A DNA stretch of 64,000 bases from Muricoccus roseus (GCF_900141905.1 NZ_FQZF01000016.1:62001-126000), one strand, 5' to 3'; shown: positions 1 to 8,837, counted from the first letter of the stretch. Translations and numbers: made by a program. The notes: generated by a model not told the origin, from the sequence alone.

Positions 1-2
1 TG

Positions 3-554
3 CGCTTCCCGCAATGCGAGGCAGGGGCCTTCATGTCGAGCCCGATCCTGCCCGCAACCGGCGCGCAAGGCGCGGCCACCCGCGCGGCGGATCTCGGGGT
101 CTTCGGGCTTCCGGCGGCGCACCAGCAGCGCGGGGCGCTGGTGGGCAGCTTCATGCTGCCCCAGGCGGCTTCTTCCGCCGCCCACCAGACGCTGTTCGCG
201 CTCGATGACGGCACGCTCAACAACTGCTTCGGCCTGCGCAACAACGCCGGAGGGTTGGCGATCCTGCCCATGCGGGTGGCGAGCGGGGCGGAGACGGTGG
301 GCACCACGGTTGGCACCATCGCGGCCGGCAGCGTCTTCCGGGCCGCCATGGCCTGGGATTCGAGCGGGATCGCCGCCTGCGTGAATGGCGGGGCGGTGCA
401 GACGATCAGCGGGGCCAACCCGGCCGTCACTCGCCTGCTGCTCGGCCAGGGGCGCCTGGACCTCGCGAGCGCGCTCTTCGGCGAGATCTGGTGGCTCGAC
501 CTTCATGCCACCCGCCTGCCGGACGCCACCCTGCAGACGCTCACCAACCTCTGA
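3..554 (+). CDS. Phage-type structural protein, C-terminal part (5' end outside window)
   Basis: The reading frame is open from the left edge, so the true start lies upstream; the first in-window ATG (33) falls inside a conserved-looking stretch (EAGAF followed by PILPATGAQGAATRAADL). That stretch resembles the linker found in many phage tail or capsid-associated proteins, just before a concanavalin/LamG-like jelly-roll domain. The remaining residues fit such a beta-rich fold (LFALDDGTLNN, AAMAWDSSGIAACVNGG, LLLGQGRLDLASALFGEIWWLDL). The ending LPDATLQTLT is also usual for this class. A second tail-like gene follows 45 bases downstream. The family assignment is recalled from motif style and not from a search. 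It could belong to a prophage remnant or a gene transfer agent-like locus left of the window. Confidence 0.6.
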   Translation, partial: RFPQCEAGAFMSSPILPATGAQGAATRAADLGVFGLPAAHQQRGALVGSFMLPQAASSAAHQTLFALDDGTLNNCFGLRNNAGGLAILPMRVASGAETVGTTVGTIAAGSVFRAAMAWDSSGIAACVNGGAVQTISGANPAVTRLLLGQGRLDLASALFGEIWWLDLHATRLPDATLQTLTNL

Positions 555-599
555 TCCCGGCCTTCCGGCCCGGATTGTCCAGCCAGACGGGAGACCCCC

Positions 600-974
600 A
601 TGTCCGACCTGACCGACTACGCGCGCAACATGCTCGCCCGCGCCATCTGCGCCCGCGCACCCGGGCTGCCCACCACCGTCTATGCCGCACTGGGCACGGG
701 TGGCAGCGCGGCAGCCGGGCTGACGGGGGAGCCCGTGGGCCAGGGTTATGCCCGCCAGCGCGTGACCTTCACCGGCTCCGGCGCCCAGCGGAACGCCGAG
801 GCGATCCGGTTCGTCTTCTCGGCCGCGTCCGGCACGATGAGCCATGTCGCCCTCTATGACGCGGCCTCCGGCGGCAACCCGCTTCTTGTCTCGCCGCTCG
901 ATGCCCCGGTCGCGATGACCGGGGCGGGCACGGTGACGGTGGCGGCGGGCAGCCTGGTGGTGAACCCGGCCTGA
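600..974 (+). CDS. Phage tail fiber-like small protein
   Basis: This 124-residue protein has the layout of small phage tail fiber or base-plate accessory proteins: an N-terminal helix (LTDYARNMLARAICA), a short element announcing a value (TTVYAALGTG), then GYARQRVTFTGSG, an AEAIRFVFSAASGTMSHVALYD segment and the DAASGGNPLL motif, ending in a beta-rich tail. The GYARQxVTF and FDAASGGNLL-type motifs recur in tail proteins of alphaproteobacterial phages. It lies 45 bases after the phage-type gene at the window edge, and no phage gene follows on the right. The two are therefore probably the distal end of a prophage or GTA-like module. Function is inferred from motif resemblance only. Confidence 0.6.
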   Translation: MSDLTDYARNMLARAICARAPGLPTTVYAALGTGGSAAAGLTGEPVGQGYARQRVTFTGSGAQRNAEAIRFVFSAASGTMSHVALYDAASGGNPLLVSPLDAPVAMTGAGTVTVAAGSLVVNPA

Positions 975-1136
975 ACCCCGCCTGAAGCGGGGGGGGACGG
1001 GGACGCCCTCCCCGCCCCCCTATCCCGTTGACAGTTCCATGACATTCGCGGCCGATGGGCTGCGGCGCGCGGCGACATCGATCATCATGGCGCCGCGCGA
1101 CATCAACGCCCCCCGGTCCTTCGTGCCGGCCGCCGG

Positions 1137-2834
1137 GTGAGAGACCGGAACTTGGACCTCATCGCCTCTTTCCTCGGCGGACTCGGCCTCTTCCTGGTCG
1201 CGGTGCGTGGCCTGGGCACGCAGTTGCAGCAGATGGCGGGACGGCGGCTCCGGGTCGCGGTGGCCCATGCCACGCGCGGAGGCGCCGGCGCGGCGCTGAC
1301 CGGCGTCACCCTCGGGGCGCTCACCCAGTCCTCCAACGCCGTCACCTTCGTCGCGGCCTCGATGGTGCAGGCCGGGATCCTGCCCCTGGCCCGGGCCCTG
1401 CCCGTGGTGGCCTGGTGCAACATGGGCACGGTCGTGCTGGTGCTGGCCGCGGCGCTGGACCTTCGGGTGGCCGCGCTGTGGCTTCTCGGCCTGGCCGGCT
1501 GCGGCCTCGCTCTCGGGCCCGATGGGGGAGCGCGCTGGAAAGGCGCGCTGGGGGCCGCCTTCCAGCTCGGCCTGCTCTTCCTCGGCCTCGCCGTGCTGAA
1601 ATCCGGTGCCGGGCCACTGCGCGATTCGGAGACCGTCCGCTTCGCGATGGAACTGGCCGACCACGCGCTGCTGCCGGCCTTCCTGCTGGGGGTCGGCGTG
1701 ACGCTCGTCGCGCAATCCTCCTCCACCGTGACCATCCTCGCCATCGCGCTGGCCGAGGTGGAACTGCTCGATGGCGGGCAGGCCGGACTCGCGGTCTGCG
1801 GCGCCTCGCTGGGCTCGGGGCTTTCGGTGCTCCTGCTCGCGGGCGGGCTGCATGGCGCGGCGCGGCGGCTGGCGATCTTCCAGGCCCTGTTCAAGGCGCT
1901 CGGCGCCGTGCTCCTTGGGCTCCCCTTCCTTCTCTGGCGCCTCGTTCCCTCCCTGCCCGACCCCTGGGAAGGAATGGACCTGCCGCATGGGCTGGGCCTG
2001 CTCTTCGTGGCGCTCCAGCTCGTGCCGGCGCTTATCCTCCTCCCCTTCTATTCCTGGCTTCCCGGGCTGCTGGACCGGCTTTCGCCCGCCCGGCCGGAGG
2101 AAGCCCTCTCCCGCCCCAAATACCTTTACGACCAGGCGCTGGAGGATGTGCCGACGGCGCTCGACCTCGTCGGGCGGGAACAGGCGCGGCTGCTCGCGCG
2201 GCTGCCCCAGCTCCTGGACGGGCTGCGCGAGGACGCGCCGCCGCAGGGCACGCCGCGAGCCACCCTGGCCAGCGCCAGCGCGGAGGTGGAGCGGGCGATT
2301 GCGGGCTTCCTGCAGGAGGTTCTGGGCCGCGGCTGCCCGCGGGAGGAGCTGGAGCGGGCCGTGGCGCTGGAAAGCCTGAACGCGCTGCTCGCCAATCTCC
2401 GGGAGACAACCGCCGACCTCGCCGCCGCGCTGGAGGCGGTGGCGGCACGCGGGGCCGGGGACCCGATCCACGCCCTCGCCACGCCGTTGCTGGAGGCACT
2501 GCACCTCCTCCTGGCGGAGCTGCACGATGCCGCGCGCTCGGCCGACCCGATGGATGTGGAGACGCTTTCGGAACTGGCAGCCGACCGCTCGGCCATGATG
2601 GACGCGCTGCGCCGCCGGGTGGCGCGCGCCGGGCTGGACCTGCCCCAGGACGCGCTCGGCCTACTCTTCCGCGTCACCTCGCTCTTCGAGCGCGCGGTCT
2701 GGTTGGTGCGGCGCGGCGCGCTGCTGCTGCCCTCCACCTGGGGCGCGCTGAACGCGGCGCGCGGCACGACTGCGGCGGGAGTCGCCCACGCCGGGGCGGC
2801 GGATGCGAATTCCCCCCAGGCCGCCCTGCCCTGA
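1137..2834 (+). CDS. Na+/phosphate cotransporter family protein (NptA/PhoU type)
   Basis: A 565-residue inner-membrane protein of the Na/Pi cotransporter II family. The first ~310 residues hold two repeats of hydrophobic helices carrying the signature QSS motifs, TQSSNAVT near residue 65 and AQSSSTVT near residue 190, each followed by a glycine-rich segment. The C-terminal ~230 residues form a helical, charged cytoplasmic region resembling a PhoU domain. The family is thought to move phosphate with sodium or to set phosphate balance. The GTG at 1137 gives a short lead before the first helix; a TTG at 1152 is an alternative start. The gene stands alone and ends 27 bases before a dispersed hairpin repeat. 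Family confident; substrate not provable here. Confidence 0.85.
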   Translation: MRDRNLDLIASFLGGLGLFLVAVRGLGTQLQQMAGRRLRVAVAHATRGGAGAALTGVTLGALTQSSNAVTFVAASMVQAGILPLARALPVVAWCNMGTVVLVLAAALDLRVAALWLLGLAGCGLALGPDGGARWKGALGAAFQLGLLFLGLAVLKSGAGPLRDSETVRFAMELADHALLPAFLLGVGVTLVAQSSSTVTILAIALAEVELLDGGQAGLAVCGASLGSGLSVLLLAGGLHGAARRLAIFQALFKALGAVLLGLPFLLWRLVPSLPDPWEGMDLPHGLGLLFVALQLVPALILLPFYSWLPGLLDRLSPARPEEALSRPKYLYDQALEDVPTALDLVGREQARLLARLPQLLDGLREDAPPQGTPRATLASASAEVERAIAGFLQEVLGRGCPREELERAVALESLNALLANLRETTADLAAALEAVAARGAGDPIHALATPLLEALHLLLAELHDAARSADPMDVETLSELAADRSAMMDALRRRVARAGLDLPQDALGLLFRVTSLFERAVWLVRRGALLLPSTWGALNAARGTTAAGVAHAGAADANSPQAALP

Positions 2835-2861
2835 TCGCCTTCCGCGGAGGTTCGAGCTGCT

Positions 2862-3108
2862 CGGGAGGGCTCCGCCCTCCACCCGCCAAGAGCCTGAGGC
2901 CCTTGGAACCCCATTTGACTGCCCTGGATGCCCCGGATGGGTGGAGTCTCTGGTTGAGGGTGCTTCGTCCTGCCCTTGCAGTCGCCTCGGGTCGATGACC
3001 CGAGGCGCTCCGTCAGCCGGGTGATTCTAAACGTCTAAAAGAAGATGATGGTGAGGGGTCCGGGGAGAGGAAGAATTCCTTCTTCCTCTCCCCGGGACAA
3101 ACCGGCAG
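2862..3108. repeat. Dispersed intergenic hairpin repeat, copy A
   Basis: About 247 bp filling the gap between two convergent genes. It contains an inverted repeat at 2864-2880 (GGAGGGC, loop TCC), a conserved CCCGCCAAGxGCCTGAGGCCCTTGG-type block around 2881-2910, a perfect inverted repeat at 2983-3007 (CGCCTCGGGTC, loop GAT) and a 16-bp-stem hairpin at 3060-3095 (arms CCGGGGAGAGGAAGAA and its complement, loop TTCC). The same blocks occur in the same order, inverted, at 17682-17930 and partly at 56141-56337. Likely roles are bidirectional transcription stop or a mobile or REP-like intergenic element. Confidence 0.85.
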
Positions 3109-3125
3109 CCCCCAAGCAAAAGCGC

Positions 3126-6100
3126 CTAATGCCAATCCCGGCTCGAGGGAAAGGCGCCGCCGCCCCGGGGGTCGGGCCGGTGGTCGACGCCCCGCGTCAC
3201 CTCATCGGCCCGGGCGAGCGGGAACTGGGCCCCGCCCAGCAGGTGCAGGCCGTCCAGCAGCGCGGAACGGTCTTCCAGCCGTCGCCCGACGAGGTGGACG
3301 ATGGGAACGGCTCCTTCGTCGAAGCGCTCCACCTTTCCCTCCGCCACCAGCAGCCGCGCGGCCACCACGGGCGCGCGGTTCTCGGTGATGGTACCCGCGT
3401 GCAGCACGAGGTTCATCGTGCCGAACTCGTCCTCCAGGGTGAAGAAGACCACCCCCTTGGCGCTGCCGGGGCGCTGGCGCACCAGCACCAGCCCCGCCAC
3501 GCGCAGGCGCTGCCCCTGGCGGGCCGCGGAGAGGGCGCGGCTGTCCTGCGCGCCGAGCCGGATCAGCTCCTGCCGCAACAGGGCGAGCGGATGGGCGCGC
3601 AGGGTCAGGCCTGTGGCGCCGTAATCCAGCACCGTCTCCTCGCCCTTGGTTTCGGCGGGCAGGCGTGGCGCTGCTTCGGCCGCGGCAAAGAGCGGGAGGG
3701 GTGGCGGCGCGGCGCGTTCCACCGCCGCCGCCTCCCACAGCGCCCGGCGGCGGTCCAGGCCGAGGCCGCGGAACGCATCCGCCCGCGCCAGGGCCTCCAG
3801 CGAGCGCCGGCTCACCCCCGCCTTCGCCAGCGCGCCCGGTGAAACCCCGGCCGGGCGCAGGCCGAGGATCAGCCTCCCTTCCTCCTCCGGCAGGCCCGAG
3901 ACGAGGCGCAGGCCGAGGCGCAGTGCCCATCCCTCTCCCTCCGGCTCCAACGTGCTGCTCCAGTCGCTGGCGGTCACGTCGGCGGGGCGCACCGTCACGC
4001 CATGCTCGCGCGCATCGCGCACGATCTGCGCCGGCGCGTAGAAGCCCATGGGCTGGCTGTTCAGCAGCGCCGCAGCGAAGACCGCGGGATGGTGGCGCTT
4101 GATCCAGGCGGAGACATAGACGAGTTGCGCGAAGGAGGCGGCGTGGCTTTCGGGAAAGCCATAGCCGCCGAAGCCTCTGATCTGAGAGAAGCAGCGCTCG
4201 GCGAAATCCGGCTCGTAGCCACGCGCGATCATGCCGCCGACGAACTCCTTCTCGAAGAGATGAAGCTTCCCGTCATGCTTGAAGGAGGCCATGGAGCGGC
4301 GCAGTTCATCCGCGCGGGACGGCGTGAAGCCCGCCGCGACGATGGCCATCTCCATCGCCTGTTCTTGGAAGAGCGGAACGCCGAGGGTCTTCTCCAGCAC
4401 GTCTTTCAGCTCCGGCTTGGCGTACTCGACAAGGCGCGGGTCTTGCCGGCGCTTCAGGTAGGGATTCACCATGTCGCCCTGGATCGGGCCGGGCCGCACG
4501 ATCGCCACCTGGATCACCAGGTCGTAGTACTTCGTGGGCCGCATGCGCGGCAGCATGTTCATCTGCGCGCGGCTCTCCACCTGGAAGACGCCAAGGGAAT
4601 CGCTGCGCGCCAGCATAGCGTAGGTCGCCTGGTCGTCCTGCGGCACCGTCGCGAGCGTGGGACGCTTGCCCGTGGTCTGCTCCAGCAGATCGAAGGCGCG
4701 CCTGAGGCAGGAGAGCATCCCCAGCCCCAGCACATCCACCTTCAGCATCTGCAGCTCGCCGATATCGTCCTTGTCCCATTCGACGGTATGGCGGTTCTCC
4801 ATCGCCGCCTTCCGCACCACGGCCAGTTCCGTCAGCTTCCCGCGCGTGATGACGAAGCCGCCGACATGGGTGGCGAGGTGGCGCGGGAAGCCGTGCAGCT
4901 CCTCCGCTAGGTCCATGGCCATGCCGAGGCGAGGATCGGCCTCGGGGTCCAGCCCCTCGCTGCGCGCCACGTCGCGCAGCCCCTCCATCCCGTCATGCCA
5001 GGAGGATTTGGCGAGGCGGGCGGTGATGTCCTCGGACAGTCCCATGGCCTTGCCTACCTCCCGCACGGCGCTGCGGGTGCGGTAGCGGATCAGCGTCGCC
5101 GTCAGCGCCGCGCGGTCGCGGCCGTAGCGTTCGTAGATGTGCTGGATCACCTCCTCGCGCCGGTCATGCTCGAAGTCGATGTCGATATCGGGCGGCTCGC
5201 CGCGCGCATCGCTCAGGAAGCGCGCGAAGAGCAGGCGATGCTTCGAGGGATCGACGGAGGTGATGCCCAGCACGTAGCACACCGCCGAATTCGCCGCCGA
5301 TCCGCGCCCCTGACAGAGGATTTCCCTCGAGCGCGCGAAGCGCACGATCTCGTGCACCGTGAGGAAATAGGCGGCGTAGTCGCGCCGCGCGATCAGCGCC
5401 ATTTCCTCCGCGATCTGCGCCGCCACCCCGGGCGGCGTGCCCTCGGGCCATCTCCCCCGCACCGCTTCCGCAACGCGCCGCTCCAGCGTCTGCTGCGCGG
5501 TCAGCCCGGGCTCGAGGATTTCCTCGGGATATTCGTAGGACAGGTCGCGCAGGCTGAAGCGGCAGGCCTCCACCACGCGCAGCGTGGCGTCCACCGCCTC
5601 CTCATGCCCGGCGAAGAGGCGCCGCATCTCCGCCTCCGGCTTCAGATGCGCCTCGGCATTGATGCTGGCCTGGAAGCCCAGCGCATCCACCGTCACCCCC
5701 AGGCGAATCGCCGCCACCACATCCGCCAGCCGGCGCCGCGAGGCCGCGTGCATCCGCACCCCGCCCGCGGCCAGCAGCGAGGCCCGCGCGGCGCCCGCCA
5801 TGGCCGAGAGAAGCCTCAGCCGGCGCCGGTCATCCCCGGCGAAACGGTGATGCGCGGCGACGAAGAGCGGCAGGGCCAGGGCACGGCGCATCGCCTCCGC
5901 GTCACGGCGCAGCCGGCGGGCGAAATCCTCGCCGGGCGCATCGGGCGGCACGACCGCCATCACCTGCCCTTCCGCCGCGGCGATCAGCGCATCGCGGGAG
6001 AGGCGGCACTCGTCCTTCTCGCCCATGCGTGCCGCGGAGAGCATGCGGGAGAGATGCGCATAGGCCGCGCGATCCGTGGGCCAGACGAGGACCTCCTGCC

Positions 6101-6329
6101 CATCCTCCAGCGCCACGCGGCAGCCATGGACGAAGCGGAGGCCCGCCCCGATCTCCGGATCCTCGGCCGCCGCCATGCCGCGCACCAGCCCGGCGAAGGA
6201 GTTGCGGTCGGCGATGCCGATCGCCGCATGGCCCAGGCGCCGCGCCGCGCGCACCAGCTCCCAGGGATGCGACGCCCCTTCCAGGAAGGTGAAGTTCGAC
6301 ATTGCCCCCAGCTCGGCGAAGCCGCTCAT
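3126..6329 (-). CDS. dnaE2: Error-prone DNA polymerase DnaE2
   Basis: A 1067-residue C-family DNA polymerase of the damage-inducible DnaE2 (ImuC) group, which performs mutagenic translesion synthesis with ImuB. Order of parts: N-terminal PHP-like domain (NFTFLEGASHPWELV, GIADRNSFAG), palm with the acidic motif PDIDIDFEHDRREEV near residues 380-394 (Asp381 and Asp383), a third conserved Asp in LKVDVLGLGMLS near residue 532, finger region (FPESHAASFAQLVY), and a C-terminal OB fold (GLVLVRQRPGSAKG). The frame extends upstream, but the ATG at 6329 overlaps the imuB stop codon in an ATGA and begins the family-typical MSGFAELG. Cotranscribed with imuB behind a LexA box, so expected to be SOS-induced. 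Length and motifs look intact. Confidence 0.95.
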   Translation of the reverse strand: MSGFAELGAMSNFTFLEGASHPWELVRAARRLGHAAIGIADRNSFAGLVRGMAAAEDPEIGAGLRFVHGCRVALEDGQEVLVWPTDRAAYAHLSRMLSAARMGEKDECRLSRDALIAAAEGQVMAVVPPDAPGEDFARRLRRDAEAMRRALALPLFVAAHHRFAGDDRRRLRLLSAMAGAARASLLAAGGVRMHAASRRRLADVVAAIRLGVTVDALGFQASINAEAHLKPEAEMRRLFAGHEEAVDATLRVVEACRFSLRDLSYEYPEEILEPGLTAQQTLERRVAEAVRGRWPEGTPPGVAAQIAEEMALIARRDYAAYFLTVHEIVRFARSREILCQGRGSAANSAVCYVLGITSVDPSKHRLLFARFLSDARGEPPDIDIDFEHDRREEVIQHIYERYGRDRAALTATLIRYRTRSAVREVGKAMGLSEDITARLAKSSWHDGMEGLRDVARSEGLDPEADPRLGMAMDLAEELHGFPRHLATHVGGFVITRGKLTELAVVRKAAMENRHTVEWDKDDIGELQMLKVDVLGLGMLSCLRRAFDLLEQTTGKRPTLATVPQDDQATYAMLARSDSLGVFQVESRAQMNMLPRMRPTKYYDLVIQVAIVRPGPIQGDMVNPYLKRRQDPRLVEYAKPELKDVLEKTLGVPLFQEQAMEMAIVAAGFTPSRADELRRSMASFKHDGKLHLFEKEFVGGMIARGYEPDFAERCFSQIRGFGGYGFPESHAASFAQLVYVSAWIKRHHPAVFAAALLNSQPMGFYAPAQIVRDAREHGVTVRPADVTASDWSSTLEPEGEGWALRLGLRLVSGLPEEEGRLILGLRPAGVSPGALAKAGVSRRSLEALARADAFRGLGLDRRRALWEAAAVERAAPPPLPLFAAAEAAPRLPAETKGEETVLDYGATGLTLRAHPLALLRQELIRLGAQDSRALSAARQGQRLRVAGLVLVRQRPGSAKGVVFFTLEDEFGTMNLVLHAGTITENRAPVVAARLLVAEGKVERFDEGAVPIVHLVGRRLEDRSALLDGLHLLGGAQFPLARADEVTRGVDHRPDPRGGGAFPSSRDWH

Positions 6330-7879
6330 GGCAGGATGCCGTGCAGGAACCAGCCGCCCTCGCCCGGCCCGCCGGCGCGGCAGACCCAGAGGCGACGGCC
6401 ATCCGGCATCTCCAGCCGGTAATAGTCGCGCATCGGGCGGTCCGGCCGGTCGCGCCACCATTCCGGCTCCAGTCGCTCCGGCCCCTCCGCCGCGCGCACC
6501 TGCACCCAGGCGCCGCGCCAGCGGATGCGGAAGGGCGGGTCGTCCGGCAGGACGGCCATCGCCTCCAGCCGCTCCGGCCGGCGCAGCAGGCGCAGGGGGC
6601 GCGCGCGCACGGCCCAGCCCGCTGGATGCGGAACGGGCGAGAGGGGATCGGCGCGTTCCACCGCGCGTTCGGGCCAATGGCTTTCACGCGGGCGCAGGCG
6701 CCAGGCGGGCAGGCGCTGGGCCACACGATCCAGCAGCGCGGCCAGGGCGACCCCCTCCTCCTCCCCGGCCAGGCCGGATTGGCCGGGGGAAAGAGGCTCG
6801 GTGCGCTCGGCCATGAGCGCGATGCGGTCGAAGCCGAAGCCGGGGGCCAGTTCCTCCAGCCTCGGGGAGAGAAGGCGGGCCAGGTGGCGCGGATCGCGGC
6901 TGGCCAGGCCCAGGCCAACCGCCAGTTCCTGCATCCCGCCATCCGCGCGATGCGCGCGCAGCAGGAGGCGCCGCAGCCCCCTCCCCTCCTCCGCCAGCCG
7001 CTTGCAAAGCTGCGCGAGCAGCCGCTCCGCCGCGATCTCGATGGCGGTGCGGGTGATCAGCGGCTCCTCGACATCCAGCGCCACATGCCAGTCCGGAGCC
7101 GGGCGGATGCTGCGGAAGGGCTCGGAAACCGCGCCGGTCGCGCGGTCCAGCGCCAGGATCAGCCCCGCCCCGAAGCGGCGGGCGAGCGGCGCGCGGGGCT
7201 GGGCCAGCACATCGCCGATGCCATGCAGGCCGAGGCGCCGCAGCCCGGCCGTGACCTCTCCCTCCAGCCGAAGGGCGTGGAGCGGCAGGCGGGCGATGGC
7301 CTCCGCCTCCCGCCCCGGCGGAACCACGGCGGGATGCCCGCATCGGGCCAGGGCCATGGCGGCCGCCGCGCTACCCGCCACGGCGGCGAAGGCCGCATGG
7401 CCCAGCCGCGCCAGCCCCGCCAGGGCGCGCCGCCTCACCACCTCCTCGCCGCCATGGAGCTCCGCGGCCCCGGCGATGTTCACGAGCAACCCGTCCGGCG
7501 GGTCGGGGGCCACGAGAGGCGCGATCCGCAGGGCCCAGTGGGCCAGTTCCGAAAGCCGCGCCGCCGCCTTCTCCGGCGCATCGGGATAGGCCGGCACCCC
7601 CGGCGCCAGCGCCTGCGCGTCGCCCAGGGTCTGGCCGGGGCGCAGGCCCAGCTCCATGGCGGCCCCGTCCACCGCGGCCACGAGGCGCCGGTTGCCATGC
7701 ATGTGCCAGGTGAGGACGGGCCCGGGGACGCGCAGGATGTCGGTGGCCAGGCAGGGCAGGTGCAGGGCGAGGATGCGTGGCCCCGCCCCCGGCGCCTCAC
7801 CCGCCTCCGGGCTCAAGACGGGCTGGAGGGTGGGAGGACCCAGTCGGATCCGAGGCGGCTGGCAGGCGCGGCGCCTCAT
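6326..7879 (-). CDS. imuB: ImuB, catalytically silent Y-family polymerase homolog
   Basis: A 517-residue Y-family polymerase-like protein acting as the hub of the ImuA/ImuB/DnaE2 mutasome. The expected Y-family start (a DxDxFxAxVE-type catalytic motif) is replaced by ILALHLPCLATDILR, without the metal-binding acids; this is the known hallmark of ImuB. Typical segments follow (GLRPGQTLGDAQALAP, LVNIAGAAELHGGEE, HVALDVEEPLITRTAI) and the C-terminal DYYRLEMPDGRRLWVCR region before the stop. The ATG at 7879 is preferred over a GTG at 7951 because a LexA box overlaps 7946-7960 and a purine-rich stretch lies just upstream of 7879. It overlaps dnaE2 by four bases. No imuA lies upstream, which is unusual for this operon. 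Confidence 0.9.
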   Translation of the reverse strand: MRRRACQPPRIRLGPPTLQPVLSPEAGEAPGAGPRILALHLPCLATDILRVPGPVLTWHMHGNRRLVAAVDGAAMELGLRPGQTLGDAQALAPGVPAYPDAPEKAAARLSELAHWALRIAPLVAPDPPDGLLVNIAGAAELHGGEEVVRRRALAGLARLGHAAFAAVAGSAAAAMALARCGHPAVVPPGREAEAIARLPLHALRLEGEVTAGLRRLGLHGIGDVLAQPRAPLARRFGAGLILALDRATGAVSEPFRSIRPAPDWHVALDVEEPLITRTAIEIAAERLLAQLCKRLAEEGRGLRRLLLRAHRADGGMQELAVGLGLASRDPRHLARLLSPRLEELAPGFGFDRIALMAERTEPLSPGQSGLAGEEEGVALAALLDRVAQRLPAWRLRPRESHWPERAVERADPLSPVPHPAGWAVRARPLRLLRRPERLEAMAVLPDDPPFRIRWRGAWVQVRAAEGPERLEPEWWRDRPDRPMRDYYRLEMPDGRRLWVCRAGGPGEGGWFLHGILP

Positions 7880-7945
7880 GCCCGCCCTTCCGGAAGGGAG
7901 AGCCGGTCCGGGATGTATAGAAAGGACGCCGAATCGGGGAACATT

Positions 7946-7960
7946 GTTCACTAAATGTTC
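7946..7960 (-). promoter_or_regulatory. LexA (SOS) box upstream of imuB-dnaE2
   Basis: The sequence GTTCACTAAATGTTC matches the alphaproteobacterial LexA consensus GTTC-N7-GTTC exactly. It lies 67 bases upstream of the imuB ATG. A possible -10 element (TATACA on the minus strand, about 7913-7918) lies between box and gene, so LexA binding would sit just upstream of or over the -35 region. This matches known SOS control of imuAB-dnaE2 operons and argues against the GTG start at 7951, which would lie inside the box. Confidence 0.85.
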
Positions 7961-8043
7961 TCGTCAGCGCCCGTGCTGGCAAGCCTTGCCTTGGCCTTAT
8001 GGCGAAGTCCTGAGCTGTTCTCCAGCCAGCGGGCTGCCCGGCC

Positions 8044-8307
8044 TCAGCGATCGACCGCCCGGGCCTCCTTGGGGCCGAAAGCCGCAACGACCGCCGAGAA
8101 CCGGGCACGCATGCGGATGGCGTCCATGGGGGCACCGCTGATCGGGGCCTCGGCCAGGCAACGCTCCAGCTCCGCCCGCAGGGAGCGGAGGGCATCCACC
8201 CTCAACTCCGCCGGCATACGGGACAGGATCCGGTCCAGTGCTTCTGTGACGGCATGCTCCAGCGCATCCTCGGCTTCCGCGGATTGCATGGCTTGCATGG
8301 GTTCCAA
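8044..8307 (-). CDS. Small hypothetical helical protein
   Basis: An 87-residue protein of unknown function rich in Ala, Glu, Leu and Arg. It is predicted mostly helical (EDALEHAVTEALDRIL, VDALRSLRAELERCLAE) and has no signal peptide or metal motif. I chose the TTG at 8307 because a GAGGAG ribosome binding site sits eight bases before it and the residues upstream of it look like non-coding sequence; an ATG at 8298 is an alternative. It lies upstream of the imuB promoter on the same strand but behind the LexA box, so it is not obviously SOS-controlled. It is not a recognisable ImuA. Confidence 0.5.
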   Translation of the reverse strand: MEPMQAMQSAEAEDALEHAVTEALDRILSRMPAELRVDALRSLRAELERCLAEAPISGAPMDAIRMRARFSAVVAAFGPKEARAVDR

Positions 8308-8565
8308 AGCGCACTCTCCTCGACGGTGGGTGGCATGTAGCCCATTGGGCCGCAGCAACGTAGCGGGACCGAGCCGGGGCTTCTCCACAACATGGTGAGG
8401 TTGTGGTGGCAAAGCCATGAACGGCAACGCCCATCCTGCGTCATCGGGTGACCCTGCCTTGCATTTTCCTTCCATCCAACGGCACGTTTCACTTCATCGT
8501 CCCGCGGACCCGGGTTGCCGTGCCGCCCGCGTTACGCTGCATATGGCTGAGCCGTGGATGCGAGC

Positions 8566-8787
8566 ATGAACAAGAAGGGTTCTTTCCTGCCATCCCGCCC
8601 GCCTGCCCCACCGGGGGGGGAGACGTCGAGCGCTACGGTCAGCGCCATCGGCGACTTGGCCGATTACGTCCGCGCCTTCGGCTTGCACCGGGCGGATGAG
8701 TTGCTGACGGAACTTCTGGCCATTCTTCATGCCGGCCCAACCCGCCGGCCGCAGCCTGGCCGGGACCATGATCTTCCGCCTCTGTAG
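8566..8787 (+). CDS. Small hypothetical protein
   Basis: A possible 73-residue protein with a Pro/Ser-rich N-terminus and one plausible amphipathic helix pair (IGDLADYVRAFGLHRADELLTELLAIL). I recognise no family. The ATG at 8566 is favoured over an in-frame GTG at 8554, but neither has a strong ribosome binding site. It stands alone between the minus-strand small gene and the DUF1796 gene. The central helix-like composition is the main reason to keep it; it may still be chance in GC-rich DNA. Confidence 0.35.
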   Translation: MNKKGSFLPSRPPAPPGGETSSATVSAIGDLADYVRAFGLHRADELLTELLAILHAGPTRRPQPGRDHDLPPL

Positions 8788-8821
8788 GCGGTAGGCAGGC
8801 CACTCCATTATCGTCCAAAAA

Positions 8822-8837
8822 GTGTCACATTTGACAC
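8822..8837. promoter_or_regulatory. Short palindrome upstream of DUF1796 gene
   Basis: GTGTCA and TGACAC form a perfect 6-bp inverted repeat around CATT, 28 bases upstream of the DUF1796 start codon, in an unusually AT-rich stretch. The size and position suit a repressor or activator site, or a weak stem in the leader. No regulator is encoded next to it. Confidence 0.35.

Noticed and set aside
1028-1056. TTGACA box before the Na/Pi cotransporter as a promoter
   Set aside because: The -35 is perfect but the expected -10 position (GCCGAT) is a poor match.
6330-6677. Longer start of dnaE2
   Set aside because: The added residues lie antisense-like within imuB in another frame; the ATGA overlap at 6326-6329 marks the start.
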